Below, piece by piece: positions 51,275-60,701 of a DNA stretch of 64,000 nucleotides. The DNA comes from Soonwooa sp023440705 (GTDB taxonomy: Bacteria > Bacteroidota > Bacteroidia > Flavobacteriales > Weeksellaceae): positions 62,001 through 126,000 of the forward strand of contig JAEXRP010000100.1 of assembly GCA_023440705.1 (NCBI GenBank). The letters run 5' to 3'. The position numbers and the translations under genes were made by a program. The notes below the pieces were generated by a model, which saw nothing but the letters and a program-made list of their open reading frames with translations, did not search any database and was not told the origin of the DNA. Every line of letters begins with the position of its first letter. Position 1 is the stretch's first letter.

Positions 51275-53863
51275 ATGGCAAAGGCAAAGAAAGAAACTCC
51301 GTTGATGGGTCAATACAATACGATAAAAGCTAAATATCCAGACGCTTTGTTGCTATTTCGTGTTGGCGACTTCTACGAAACTTTTGGCCAAGATGCCATC
51401 AAAACATCCCAGATTTTAGGCATTGTTTTAACCAAACGTGCTAATGGCGACGGTCACATCGAGTTGGCTGGCTTTCCGCACCACTCTGTAGATTCTTATC
51501 TTCCAAAGTTGGTAAGAGCTGGGATGCGTGTTGCAATTTGCGATCAATTGGAAGATCCAAAAATGGTGAAAGGCATTGTTAAACGTGGTGTTACAGAATT
51601 GGTAACGCCAGGTGTTACCTTTAACGACCAAGTTTTAACATCGAAGAAAAATAACTTTCTGCTTTCACTTCACAAGGAAAAAGAAAAATTCGGAATGGCT
51701 TTGGTCGATGTTTCGACAGGAGAATTTTTAGTAAGCGAAGGTCCATTGGAAAAGCTTTTGCACATTGTACATACATTTGATCCGAGCGAAATTATTTATC
51801 AACGAACTACCGAACTTCCAAGTCAACTTAAAAATAAAAATTCCTTCAAGCTAGAAGATTGGGCTTTTCAGTACAATTATGCTTACGAAAAACTTAATTC
51901 GCATTTTAAAACAAAATCGCTTAAAGGTTTCGGGATTGAAGATCAAAAGTTAGGTGTAACGGCTGCTGGTGCTATCTTCGCTTATTTAGTAGAAGACACG
52001 CATCACGCACTTTTACAACACATCACCAAAATCCAAAATATTCCGCAAGACGATTATTTGATGATGGATAATTTCACTTTAAGAAATTTAGAAATCGTTT
52101 ATTCATCGAATTATCAAGGCAAATCTTTACTCGACATCATTGATAAAACTAAAACGCCAATGGGCGGACGTTTGTTGAGAAGACGTTTGATTTTACCATT
52201 AAAAAACATAAGCGACATCAACAGAAGACTCAGCCTGATTGAGTTTTTAAATAAAGAAGATCATTTAAAATACGAAATTGAAGAACTTCTAAAAGGCATT
52301 TCGGATTTGGATAGATTGGTTGGCAAACTAGCCGCAGAGAAGATTTCACCGAAAGAATTAGGTTATCTTCGTCAATCGATTATCAACATCCAAGAGATCA
52401 AAGCCAAACTCCATAATTTCCCAGATGTATTGGCATGGATTGATCCTTTCAATAATATGGAAGACCTCATCCGTTATTTGCAAATGCACCTTAACGAAGA
52501 TTTGCCTGTTAACATCAACAAAGGAAATGTCATCAAGGCAGGGATTTCTGAAGAGTTAGACCACTTGCGAGGTTTGCAAAATAAAGGTCGCGGCTTTTTG
52601 GACGATATGTGCGCCCGAGAAATTGAACGCACAGGAATCTCGAGTTTAAAAATAGATTTTAATAATGTTTTCGGCTATTATATTGAAGTCCGAAACACGC
52701 ATAAAGATAAAGTTCCTGAGGATTGGATTAGAAAACAAACTTTGGTAAATGCCGAGCGTTACATCACCGAAGAACTTAAAGAATACGAAAGTCAAATTCT
52801 TGGCGCGGAGGAAAAAATCTCGCAACTGGAACTTCAACTCTACCGAAATTCTTGCGAAGAAGTCTTGATTTACATCGACCAAATCCAAGAAAATTCGCGT
52901 CTTGTTGGCGAATTGGATTGTGCGGTTGGATTGTCAAATCTTGCCATTGAAGACAATTACACAAAGCCTATTCTTAACGATAGTTTTGCGATTGACATCA
53001 AAGAGGGACGCCATCCAATTATCGAAAAATCGCTTCCTCTTGGCGAAAAATACATTCCGAATGATATTTTTTTAGATAAAGATTCGCAGCAAATTATTAT
53101 GGTAACAGGCCCCAACATGGCGGGTAAATCGGCGATTCTGAGACAAACAGCCATCATCGCTTTGTTAGCACAAATTGGAAGTTTTGTTCCTGCTAAACAT
53201 GCTGAAATTGGGACTTTGGACAAGATATTTACCAGAGTTGGCGCCACAGATAACATCTCTGCGGGGGAATCTACCTTTATGGTGGAAATGAATGAAGCCG
53301 CAAATATCCTGAATAATATTTCGGAGCGAAGTTTAATTTTGCTAGACGAAATCGGTCGTGGAACGTCCACTTATGATGGGGTTTCTATCGCTTGGGCAAT
53401 TGCCGAATATCTGCATCAACACGTGTCTCAAGCCAAAACTTTATTTGCAACACACTACCACGAACTAAACGAAATGACATTGAATTTTGAGCGTATCAAA
53501 AACTTCCATGTGTCAATCCAAGAGAATAAAGGCAACATTATTTTCCTTAGAAAATTGGTATCTGGCGGTAGCGAACACAGCTTTGGTATTCATGTTGCGA
53601 AATTGGCGGGAATGCCTTCAAAAGTAGTGAATAGAGCTGGCGAAATTTTAAAAACTTTAGAATCTAACAGAACATCATCCGAGAATTCTGGAGAGAAAAT
53701 AAAACGTGTGACCGAAGAAAACATGCAATTATCTTTCTTCCAATTGGACGATCCTGTTTTAGAAAATATTCGCGAAGAGCTGACAAAAATCGATATTAAT
53801 ACATTAACACCAATTGAAGCTTTGATGAAATTAAATTCCATCAAAAAAATGATTGGTGGTTAA
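51275..53863 (+). CDS. mutS: DNA mismatch repair protein MutS
   Basis: Recognises mispairs and initiates mismatch repair with MutL. ATG 51275 (MAKAKKETPLMGQYN) was chosen; an in-frame TTG two codons upstream is less likely. The 862-residue MutS1 has the mismatch-reading FxE motif in GDFYETFGQDA near residue 33, the clamp/lever and core domains, Walker A GPNMAGKS at 612-619 and LLDEIGRGTSTYDG (Walker B). The C-terminal HTH region and KMIGG end fit. The stop is one base before the convergent hypothetical gene. Confidence 0.97.
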   Translation: MAKAKKETPLMGQYNTIKAKYPDALLLFRVGDFYETFGQDAIKTSQILGIVLTKRANGDGHIELAGFPHHSVDSYLPKLVRAGMRVAICDQLEDPKMVKGIVKRGVTELVTPGVTFNDQVLTSKKNNFLLSLHKEKEKFGMALVDVSTGEFLVSEGPLEKLLHIVHTFDPSEIIYQRTTELPSQLKNKNSFKLEDWAFQYNYAYEKLNSHFKTKSLKGFGIEDQKLGVTAAGAIFAYLVEDTHHALLQHITKIQNIPQDDYLMMDNFTLRNLEIVYSSNYQGKSLLDIIDKTKTPMGGRLLRRRLILPLKNISDINRRLSLIEFLNKEDHLKYEIEELLKGISDLDRLVGKLAAEKISPKELGYLRQSIINIQEIKAKLHNFPDVLAWIDPFNNMEDLIRYLQMHLNEDLPVNINKGNVIKAGISEELDHLRGLQNKGRGFLDDMCAREIERTGISSLKIDFNNVFGYYIEVRNTHKDKVPEDWIRKQTLVNAERYITEELKEYESQILGAEEKISQLELQLYRNSCEEVLIYIDQIQENSRLVGELDCAVGLSNLAIEDNYTKPILNDSFAIDIKEGRHPIIEKSLPLGEKYIPNDIFLDKDSQQIIMVTGPNMAGKSAILRQTAIIALLAQIGSFVPAKHAEIGTLDKIFTRVGATDNISAGESTFMVEMNEAANILNNISERSLILLDEIGRGTSTYDGVSIAWAIAEYLHQHVSQAKTLFATHYHELNEMTLNFERIKNFHVSIQENKGNIIFLRKLVSGGSEHSFGIHVAKLAGMPSKVVNRAGEILKTLESNRTSSENSGEKIKRVTEENMQLSFFQLDDPVLENIREELTKIDINTLTPIEALMKLNSIKKMIGG

Positions 53864-53864
53864 T

Positions 53865-54599
53865 CTAAAACGTGGAAATCAACTGCTGAACGACTTTTCC
53901 GTCAACTATTTTCCAAACACTTTCGTAAGCGCCTGCGCCATCACTGTTTTGTGAATAGAAGAAATAAGTGCGATCGTCCAGTTTCGAAACGCCGATGTAA
54001 TTCGTGTTTATAGCAAAATGAAACATATTTTTGATAGCTTCTTTGGGAAACGGAATTTTAACTTTGTTGTAAGTTACAATCACTTTGTCTAACTCATTCA
54101 TTTCAGGAAGAATGTCACCGTCGATTCCCCAAGGTCTTGCGTCATCAATTTTTGAAATAAAATGACCATCGTTTTTCGTTATTTTATGTTTTTTAACATC
54201 AAAATTTTTTGTGGTTACTTCTAAACTAAAATTTTCGTCGAAGAAAATATAGCCATTTGTAATTTCTTTAACTGATAGATTTTTTAGCTGATCCAAGAAT
54301 TTGACCTTGCTCTTGTGTATGTAACCTTCTTTAACTTTGTTGTAAAAACGTTCGAAATCCTTATTTTGTTCTTTTGGATCGGGATATGAAATCTGATACC
54401 AATCGGGATCAGAATTTTCATTCAAAACATAAAACATTTGACCATCAACAAGTTTATCGATTATTTTTCCATTTTCAGAAACGCGGACATTGGTATAATG
54501 ATCAGGATCCTTGATAACTGCCGTGAATGATTTGGTTTGCGCAAAAATATTAGCGTTGCAAAGTAGCAGTACGAAAAGACTCAGTAGGACATTTTTCAT
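53865..54599 (-). CDS. Exported SH3-like domain protein of unknown function
   Basis: A 244-residue exported protein with a Sec signal peptide (1-21, ending NIFAQ). A bacterial SH3-like stretch (about 26-95) reads DHYTNVRVSENGKIIDKLVDG and DWYQISYP; the rest is beta-rich with no recognised family. It is the last gene of a minus-strand trio of exported proteins (56286 to 53865) and convergent with mutS (1-base gap). Probably envelope-located. Confidence 0.75.
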   Translation of the reverse strand: MKNVLLSLFVLLLCNANIFAQTKSFTAVIKDPDHYTNVRVSENGKIIDKLVDGQMFYVLNENSDPDWYQISYPDPKEQNKDFERFYNKVKEGYIHKSKVKFLDQLKNLSVKEITNGYIFFDENFSLEVTTKNFDVKKHKITKNDGHFISKIDDARPWGIDGDILPEMNELDKVIVTYNKVKIPFPKEAIKNMFHFAINTNYIGVSKLDDRTYFFYSQNSDGAGAYESVWKIVDGKVVQQLISTF

Positions 54600-54605
54600 A
54601 AATTC

Positions 54606-55733
54606 TTAAAAATTATATTCCACATTTGGCTTGGTTCCCTTTTTCAAAGTCCTTTTCATTATTGCTGACAATTTATTAGAAACCAGCGTAATCGTGACTT
54701 CTGCTTTCTTTAACTGCGTAGAATATTGTTTTAATAAAAGTGTGGCATCAGAATTTATCTTTAGTTTTTCAGCATTAAGTGTTGGAATTTCATCAACATC
54801 CGAATCATCTTCGGTGAGTACCATCTTAACAACATTGTTTGCATCTTTCCAAGTGAACATCAAAAATGATGGATAGTCCGTTGGTGCAATTTCGGGCTTT
54901 CCAAAGTGAGAATTCAATTTACTAAAAACATCGGTTATTTGCTTACTTGTCAAATGGTTATCCGAAAAAACAATCGCTTCAGCTTTCTCAGTTTCAGCAT
55001 CAAAAATATATTTTAGGTTGTTAAATTCAACTCCCGAAAACCTAACAGCTACGAAGTTCAGTTTATTGGAATTTTTAATAGAAACTTCTCGGTATTTAAA
55101 AACAGGAAAACCATCAACGCTTACCTCATTTTGCATAGATGCAGACTGCAATCCGTCATCTTTACTTGCTAGCATTTCTGCTGTTTGTCGGTAATTAAGC
55201 GCATCAATATTTACAGATTTATCAAAATAGCTGGGCCATTTTGTTTGCAAATCCAGTTTCGAAATATCTAAAGTTTTCAGGCTTTCGATAAGCTTTTTTT
55301 GGGAAGCTTGTAATTCTGAAACATCTTTAGAATAAGAAGCTTTATCCATATTTTGAAAAGACAATATGTAGCGATCCTTTTTTTCCCTTCCATTAAAATA
55401 GAATTTTATATTCAGAAATTTATCTTTTACATCGATGTCATAAATGCTATCCAATAAAACACCATTTTCTAGCTTCACATTTGAAAGCGATTTGAAGTCC
55501 GAAATCTTGATTTTCTTATTTTCTGGAAAACCTAATTGAATCTCGTCGCCATTTTTGGAAAGATGAATATTAGTCTCCAAAATTTCATTCGTAAAAGCTT
55601 TGCTGAAAGTAGAAATTTCAGAATTATCAACTTTTGAAATGCTTTCTGAACGCCAAAAAGTTTCACTTTTCTGTCCTTGGCAACTTTGAAATACGAAAAA
55701 CATTATTGCATAGACTAATATCTTTTTTATCAT
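54606..55733 (-). CDS. Hypothetical lipoprotein
   Basis: ATG 55733 (MIKKILVYAIMFFVFQSCQGQ) gives 375 residues and a clean lipobox with Cys18; the frame extends 11 codons further but that would overlap the next gene's stop. No family is recognised; the C-terminal half is beta-rich with MVLTEDDSDVDEIPTLNAE. It is in a minus-strand operon between two other exported proteins (6- and 10-base gaps). Confidence 0.75.
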   Translation of the reverse strand: MIKKILVYAIMFFVFQSCQGQKSETFWRSESISKVDNSEISTFSKAFTNEILETNIHLSKNGDEIQLGFPENKKIKISDFKSLSNVKLENGVLLDSIYDIDVKDKFLNIKFYFNGREKKDRYILSFQNMDKASYSKDVSELQASQKKLIESLKTLDISKLDLQTKWPSYFDKSVNIDALNYRQTAEMLASKDDGLQSASMQNEVSVDGFPVFKYREVSIKNSNKLNFVAVRFSGVEFNNLKYIFDAETEKAEAIVFSDNHLTSKQITDVFSKLNSHFGKPEIAPTDYPSFLMFTWKDANNVVKMVLTEDDSDVDEIPTLNAEKLKINSDATLLLKQYSTQLKKAEVTITLVSNKLSAIMKRTLKKGTKPNVEYNF

Positions 55734-55743
55734 TTTTAGTTTT

Positions 55744-56286
55744 TTATTTTTGATATAAATCATCACTAAAATATTTTAGTTCTTTTTTGTTGATGAACAA
55801 TTTTCCACGATACGTAAAATACCACGTAGTATCTATTTTTTGTTTTAGCTCCTCGGTATTTCCATTCTTCTTACCAGTTTTCTCCATAGAGTATTCGAGG
55901 CTAGGATTTTCGTTAATTATCAACTGAAAAAAAATATCGTTAGCTCTGTTTTTAGTTTTCACATAAGACAAAATTTGAGTTTTATTATTTCCTAAGTTAT
56001 CCTTGCTAATGATGTTTTCTGACAATTGCAAAGTATCCGAAAATGTAGTTCTCTTAGACTTCCAGCCATTAAAAAGACTTGTATTAAAAACTATGGAGCT
56101 GTCCGACAATTTATTAGCACTAAAAACATCATACATGTTTAACAACTGAACGTGAGACTCCTTGAAATCACGTCGCGTGAAATCCCAACTGCGCTTTTTT
56201 GGTGCTTCCTTTTTATCTATCGTTTTCTTATCGCATGATGTTACTATAAGACAACTTAAAAGTAAAAACAGATATTGTATTTTCAT
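55744..56286 (-). CDS. Hypothetical lipoprotein, operon leader gene
   Basis: A 180-residue lipoprotein with MKIQYLFLLLSCLIVTSC and lipobox Cys18, followed by a Lys-rich spacer and an uncharacterised domain with many Asn/Ser. It is first in the trio reading to 53865 and has a consensus promoter at 56384-56414 about 100 bases upstream. No function can be inferred. Confidence 0.75.
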   Translation of the reverse strand: MKIQYLFLLLSCLIVTSCDKKTIDKKEAPKKRSWDFTRRDFKESHVQLLNMYDVFSANKLSDSSIVFNTSLFNGWKSKRTTFSDTLQLSENIISKDNLGNNKTQILSYVKTKNRANDIFFQLIINENPSLEYSMEKTGKKNGNTEELKQKIDTTWYFTYRGKLFINKKELKYFSDDLYQK

Positions 56287-56383
56287 GTTTCTAAACTTTT
56301 CCTAAATCTCATTTTTGTTTAACTTCTATTTCTCCATCGTAACACAGAAAATCATGAAGTTTTTCGATGTATCATCATTTGCT

Positions 56384-56414
56384 CAAATATACAATTTGAT
56401 TGTTTTCATCTCAA
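56384..56414 (-). promoter_or_regulatory. Consensus promoter of the lipoprotein operon
   Basis: On the minus strand TTG (56414-56412), 20 bases, then TATATTTG (56391-56384), a full match to TTG-N(17-23)-TAnnTTTG. It drives the minus-strand operon starting at 56286, with a 5' leader of about 90 bases. Confidence 0.72.
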
Positions 56415-56517
56415 TAATTTCAAGTATATTTACTAAAACACAAAACTCATTTCTTAAATTTTAAGAAAACTAAACGCTTTTATTTTTAAATAAAATGCTT
56501 TTCAACAACACACAAAT

Positions 56518-57129
56518 ATGAAAAAAATAAACATTTTAATTATTTTTTGGTGTTTTTATGCACTTGGACAAGCGCAAATTTCGCCTGCAAAAAGTCTTGC
56601 AACAATCGAACGAAGCTCATTAATTAATGCTTTACATAAATTTAATAACAAAAAAGTCGCCCAAAGTAAAAGCCTAATGTTTTCGAATACAGTAACTGGA
56701 GGCGATCCGTGTTATTGGGTGAATTTTGCAATCGAGAATTATTATTTTGAACAATATTTAGGTTTAATTCAAAATACCTCTTGTCAAAATGACCTAGCAC
56801 AACTTAATCTTGCAAGCGAGGAATACAATATTGAAGTTTTAGAATTCTTGCTAAAAAAAGGCACAGATCCAAATTTAGGTTTCGATGGACTCTTGCCTTT
56901 GCACCTTGCTATAATGCCGAGAATCGAAGGAACGCCCGCAGACGACAAAAAGTACGTCATGTTAAAAGCCAAACTAAAATCTAAAAAATACCTTGTCGAG
57001 ATTATTAATATTTTTCTAAAATACAAAGCAAATCCGCTTCTTAAGGATAGATTTGGGAGTTCAGCTTTGGATTATGCAAGGCTTCTTGAGGATCGTGATA
57101 TTGTAAATTTATTAAAAAATAAAGGCTAA
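56518..57129 (+). CDS. Exported ankyrin-repeat protein
   Basis: A 203-residue protein with a signal peptide (MKKINILIIFWCFYALGQAQ) and ankyrin repeats: one about 95-130 (NIEVLEFLLKKGTDPNLGFDGLLPLHLAI) and one about 165-200 (VEIINIFLKYKANPLLKDRF, SALDYARLLEDRDIVNLLK). The middle repeat is interrupted by an insert. Exported ankyrin proteins in bacteria can be immunity or inhibitor proteins, or bind unknown partners; nothing specific is visible here. Convergent with the minus-strand array, 8 bases away. Confidence 0.85.
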   Translation: MKKINILIIFWCFYALGQAQISPAKSLATIERSSLINALHKFNNKKVAQSKSLMFSNTVTGGDPCYWVNFAIENYYFEQYLGLIQNTSCQNDLAQLNLASEEYNIEVLEFLLKKGTDPNLGFDGLLPLHLAIMPRIEGTPADDKKYVMLKAKLKSKKYLVEIINIFLKYKANPLLKDRFGSSALDYARLLEDRDIVNLLKNKG

Positions 57130-57137
57130 AATTTAAA

Positions 57138-57536
57138 TTAACTCCTTTTTATGAATTTTAAAATCTTGTCAAAATAAGTTTCGTTTGGGTTTTCTATAAT
57201 ATTTCCGCACACGAAACATTCAATTTGATTCTTTTTGTTAAAATTTGCTTTCAAATCTTCCCATTGATAATAGGATAGTTTTTTGAATGCTGGATTATCA
57301 TATACAACATCATAATTGAAGATTTTGTCCGATCCACATCTTTTGCAGAAAGCATTTTGGGGGTTTGGCGTTTTTAGAAGTGCTTCCATTTTATCCAAGG
57401 AAACCTGTCTATTTTCAAAAATAAAGTTTATTATTTCTTCCTGAGTTTCTGGCGTATATTGAGCTAATCTGTACTTATAGAAAAACGCCAATTCTCGGTC
57501 TGTAAAATCTTGCAAGTTGGATAAAATAGCATTCAT
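57138..57536 (-). CDS. Hypothetical protein with two CxxC pairs
   Basis: A 132-residue cytoplasmic-looking protein. ATG 57536 (MNAILSNLQDFTDRELAFFY) lies just past the preceding gene's stop; a longer frame reaching 57632 overlaps that gene by 83 bases. The CxxC pairs CKRCGSDK (about 60) and CFVCGNII (about 107) suggest a zinc-binding ribbon. Last gene in the minus-strand array. No family is recognised. Confidence 0.75.
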   Translation of the reverse strand: MNAILSNLQDFTDRELAFFYKYRLAQYTPETQEEIINFIFENRQVSLDKMEALLKTPNPQNAFCKRCGSDKIFNYDVVYDNPAFKKLSYYQWEDLKANFNKKNQIECFVCGNIIENPNETYFDKILKFIKRS

Positions 57537-57549
57537 TTTGATGAAAAAA

Positions 57550-57861
57550 TTAAAGTCGACATTGTGTGGATAGGTACAAGCTAGATGCAATAACACCGTA
57601 ATATGCCAAAATGGAAACCAATAGCCAAGCAATTTCCGCCGATATTTGTTTTTCCCGGTTTATGGAAACAATACTTTCGTAAATAAGTAAAATTACCGAT
57701 CCTAAAACGGCAATTACTGAGACAACAAAAACACCTAAAATGATCTTTTCATAATACATCCACAGATAAAAATAGTTTTTGAAAAAAGAATGTTGAATCG
57801 CAAAAAGAATAATAAATGCGTATACCGAAAGCTGGATTCTAAATATTTTCGCTAGATTCAT
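57550..57861 (-). CDS. Small membrane protein
   Basis: A 103-residue protein with three hydrophobic helices (about 10-30, 33-60 and 75-98) and no catalytic motif. It overlaps its upstream neighbour by 4 bases (ATGA overlap), indicating coupled translation in the minus-strand array. Function unknown. Confidence 0.75.
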   Translation of the reverse strand: MNLAKIFRIQLSVYAFIILFAIQHSFFKNYFYLWMYYEKIILGVFVVSVIAVLGSVILLIYESIVSINREKQISAEIAWLLVSILAYYGVIASSLYLSTQCRL

Positions 57862-58265
57862 TGGATCTTTGTTTTATAGATTACAGAATCGCGATTGGAG
57901 GTTTTCACTTTCAAAGAGTCGAAATATTGGCGATGTTCAAAGTTTTTATCGAAATCCGCAACATATTTTTTTATCAGTTCTAAACTATCTTTTGAATGAT
58001 TTTCAGCAAATAATTCGAGGTCGAAATTTTGTTTTTCAGTGATTTTTCCTGATTTTAAGTCACGAAAATACCAAAGCGTATCCACTACATTTCCTGTTTG
58101 CATTTCTAATGAATATTTTGCATTCAGATCAGAAATTAGTTTACTTGTTTTTACCGAAGGTCTGTATATAGGCATACGTTTCATTCCCCAAATAAAAGGA
58201 TTTAGATAGATAAGCATCGGAAAAAGTATGGCTGCAATAGGCAGAAACGTTATGATTTTTTTCAT
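57858..58265 (-). CDS. Hypothetical membrane-anchored protein
   Basis: A 135-residue protein with one N-terminal hydrophobic segment (about 4-26, ending IYLNPFIWG) and a charged extracytoplasmic domain. Coupled to the next gene by a 4-base overlap; 5 bases after the previous one. No family recognised. Confidence 0.72.
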   Translation of the reverse strand: MKKIITFLPIAAILFPMLIYLNPFIWGMKRMPIYRPSVKTSKLISDLNAKYSLEMQTGNVVDTLWYFRDLKSGKITEKQNFDLELFAENHSKDSLELIKKYVADFDKNFEHRQYFDSLKVKTSNRDSVIYKTKIQ

Positions 58266-58270
58266 TTTTT

Positions 58271-58960
58271 TTATTTAAATAACATCGTAGAATTGGTTCT
58301 AAAATCGGAAAGTGTATCTTTTTGGTGATAAAACAATTGACTTTCAACAAAAGCAGAATCAACAGTTATTCTATAAAAATTTTTATTGATCAGAAAGTCA
58401 TAGGTTTTAGATGTCCTTGGCGAAAGCTTGTCAAGCTCTTTTTCGTCTTGTGTTAAAAGTTTTGATTTTAAATAGCTAAATGATCCCAGATATTTATAAA
58501 TGATATTTTTGCTTTTAAAATAAGTTTCTAAATCCTGAAGATTTCGTGGTTTATTAAGGTCTTTTTTGGAATAGTCTGGACCATAAAAACTCTGAAAGTA
58601 GTTTCTATAAATAATTTCTTTATTCTTTTCAAAATAAACGATTGATTTTTGATTAAGTTTTTTATAAAAGTCCTCTCTGCTTTCGGAATGTCTAAACCGA
58701 AACTCAAAAATTGGTATTGGCACAACTAATGAATCTTCTCGCTTCATCGGAGGAACATTGGTATAAATTATTGGCCTAAATGAATCTTGCTTTGCTAGCT
58801 GATTTTCTCGTAAATAATAAGGAAACTCATATTCATAATAATCTCTTTTATCAAAAGTTTGTTCTTCGATGATACTTGGAAAAGCTTTCTTTATTTCACA
58901 AGAATAAAAGAATAAAGAAATGATAAAGACTAAAATAACTTTTAAGAAAGTTTTCATCAT
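58271..58960 (-). CDS. Hypothetical lipoprotein
   Basis: A 229-residue lipoprotein (MMKTFLKVILVFIISLFFYSC, lipobox Cys21) with a Tyr/Lys/Asn-rich extracytoplasmic domain containing RFRHSESREDFYKKLNQK. It overlaps the upstream gene by 4 bases. No known family is recognised. Confidence 0.75.
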   Translation of the reverse strand: MMKTFLKVILVFIISLFFYSCEIKKAFPSIIEEQTFDKRDYYEYEFPYYLRENQLAKQDSFRPIIYTNVPPMKREDSLVVPIPIFEFRFRHSESREDFYKKLNQKSIVYFEKNKEIIYRNYFQSFYGPDYSKKDLNKPRNLQDLETYFKSKNIIYKYLGSFSYLKSKLLTQDEKELDKLSPRTSKTYDFLINKNFYRITVDSAFVESQLFYHQKDTLSDFRTNSTMLFK

Positions 58961-59391
58961 TCAATTTTTTTAATCGATTTTTTATTTCTAAAATGAATAC
59001 TAAAAAGGCAAACAAACGTCATTATCACAATCGGAATAAAGGCCAAACTTGTGGTAACATTAATTTCTTCAAGGAAGAGATATGTGCTCCACGAGGATTC
59101 TCGCTCCACAAACATCGTGTAGTCGAAATAATACCAGAGCGCCATTAAAAACAGTCCAGCAATACAATTTTTAAGATAGATATTATTCAGCTTAAAAATC
59201 AAAAGAAATAAGACTGTACAAAAAATACTAATCACCAACGACATTAAAAGTGTATCTTCAAAATAAGAACACGTCATACACGCACTAGACATTCGGTCAA
59301 TCAAACTTGGCATCGACCAATAAAACTGGATAAAACTGCAAATGAATAATGGTAAAAAATAGTTTAAAAACTTGTGAATTCTTTTTTTCAT
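58957..59391 (-). CDS. Hypothetical four-TM membrane protein
   Basis: A 144-residue integral membrane protein with about four transmembrane segments (8-27, 46-66, 72-90 and 105-132) and a CMTC pair (SSACMTCSYFEDTLL) facing one side. It overlaps the next gene's start by 4 bases. Function unknown. Confidence 0.72.
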   Translation of the reverse strand: MKKRIHKFLNYFLPLFICSFIQFYWSMPSLIDRMSSACMTCSYFEDTLLMSLVISIFCTVLFLLIFKLNNIYLKNCIAGLFLMALWYYFDYTMFVERESSWSTYLFLEEINVTTSLAFIPIVIMTFVCLFSIHFRNKKSIKKIE

Positions 59392-59430
59392 CTAATTATT
59401 TAAAATGTTTTTATCATAAATTTTATCTTA

Positions 59431-60228
59431 TCAAAGTTTTTTCAATTGTAAAAAAAACAAATCAGACTTTAGTATCTTAAAATTTCCGTTAAGATCTTTG
59501 TAAGACGTTTTGAAAGTCATCACCGAATCTTTCGCTAAATTCCAAGTTCCTGAATACCGCAGCGAATCGTCTTCTTTATCACGAACCATATATTTGGTAA
59601 GAACATCGATTTTTAGATTTTTATCCTGAATCTGCAATTTTATATCTCGAGAACCAACAGTTTTTGGTAAGACTTTCTTTAAGGAATCACTTTTGCCATA
59701 ATCGCTTGTAAATTGGTCATACAAGCTGTATAATTCGCTACTTCTCTCTGTCAGATTTCTATTTTCAAGCTTTTGGCTAACCAAATACATCGTGTCCTTT
59801 GATTTGGTAAAACTCATTTTCCAATTGTCTTTAAAAATTTGATTGACATCGACGGCTTCTCCTTTTTTTCTTAGATAAATATCGCCCAAATTCCATTTTG
59901 TATTCTTTGATAAGCCTCCTCCATATTTATGAAAAGCCTCAAAATTGTCATCTTCGTAGCCATTTTTTTTTATTTCAAAGCTAACCATCATTGGCGGCGC
60001 TTCCATCGCAAAAAGTTCGGTTAAAAAGAAAGCATTATATGTTTTTGTGGATAAATGAAATTGGCCATTTGCATCAGTTTTGGTTTCCCCAACGATGCAA
60101 TCTTCAATTGGTTTTCCGTTGTAATCTAGGATTCGTCCTGTAATTTCGGGTCGACCTAATCTTTTTATACACGAACTTAAAATCAATGATAAAAGTAAAA
60201 AGTAAAAGCTTTTGCTGATGAAATTCAT
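59431..60228 (-). CDS. Carboxypeptidase-like regulatory domain lipoprotein
   Basis: ATG 60228 (MNFISKSFYFLLLSLILSSC) gives 265 residues and lipobox Cys20; an in-frame longer start at 60291 would overlap the preceding gene. After the signal, residues about 28-100 form a CarboxypepD_reg-like beta sandwich (PEITGRILDYNGKPIEDCIV, then TDANGQFHLST). The C-terminal part is unrecognised. Sits in the minus-strand array. Confidence 0.78.
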   Translation of the reverse strand: MNFISKSFYFLLLSLILSSCIKRLGRPEITGRILDYNGKPIEDCIVGETKTDANGQFHLSTKTYNAFFLTELFAMEAPPMMVSFEIKKNGYEDDNFEAFHKYGGGLSKNTKWNLGDIYLRKKGEAVDVNQIFKDNWKMSFTKSKDTMYLVSQKLENRNLTERSSELYSLYDQFTSDYGKSDSLKKVLPKTVGSRDIKLQIQDKNLKIDVLTKYMVRDKEDDSLRYSGTWNLAKDSVMTFKTSYKDLNGNFKILKSDLFFLQLKKL

Positions 60229-60259
60229 TTTGGACAATTTTACAAATGTGAGATTGGAT

Positions 60260-60673
60260 TTATTCTTTGATCGAATACATTTTGTTAACAATGCTTTTCC
60301 AAATCAAGTTATCTGCATTTACAATTTTATACACCTTGTCAGCAGTTTCAATTTTTAACGCCGTATCTGTCCCATCAACAGGCAAATTACTTTTTCCGTT
60401 TTTAAGGTTTATAACTTTTTGAAAATCAGAATCATTCATTAAATCCGAAATTTTAATTTTTGAATTTAAGATTTTAGAAGATGTATTTCTTAAAGAATCT
60501 GTCGCTACATTTGTCGCAGAAAAAATAGAGTCTTTAGTAACTTTAATCGAATCGACATAGCCCATATCACCACCGTAAGTACTAACAGAAATAGATTTTA
60601 TTTCCATATTTTGTGCTGTTGATGTACAACTAATTATAATGATGAAAAGGCTAAGAAATAATAATTTTTTCAT
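60260..60673 (-). CDS. Small hypothetical lipoprotein
   Basis: A 137-residue lipoprotein from ATG 60673 (MKKLLFLSLFIIIISC, Cys16); an in-frame start at 60745 would overlap the upstream gene. The domain has beta-strand-like text (IKSISVSTYGGDMGYVDSIK). No family is recognised. Confidence 0.72.
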   Translation of the reverse strand: MKKLLFLSLFIIIISCTSTAQNMEIKSISVSTYGGDMGYVDSIKVTKDSIFSATNVATDSLRNTSSKILNSKIKISDLMNDSDFQKVINLKNGKSNLPVDGTDTALKIETADKVYKIVNADNLIWKSIVNKMYSIKE

Positions 60674-60701
60674 TTGAATGTTGTTTCGGCGTTTAATAAA
60701 G

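Noticed and set aside
57537..57632. 32-residue N-terminal extension of the CxxC protein
   Set aside because: It would overlap the upstream gene by 83 bases, and its translation is the out-of-frame membrane helix of that neighbour.
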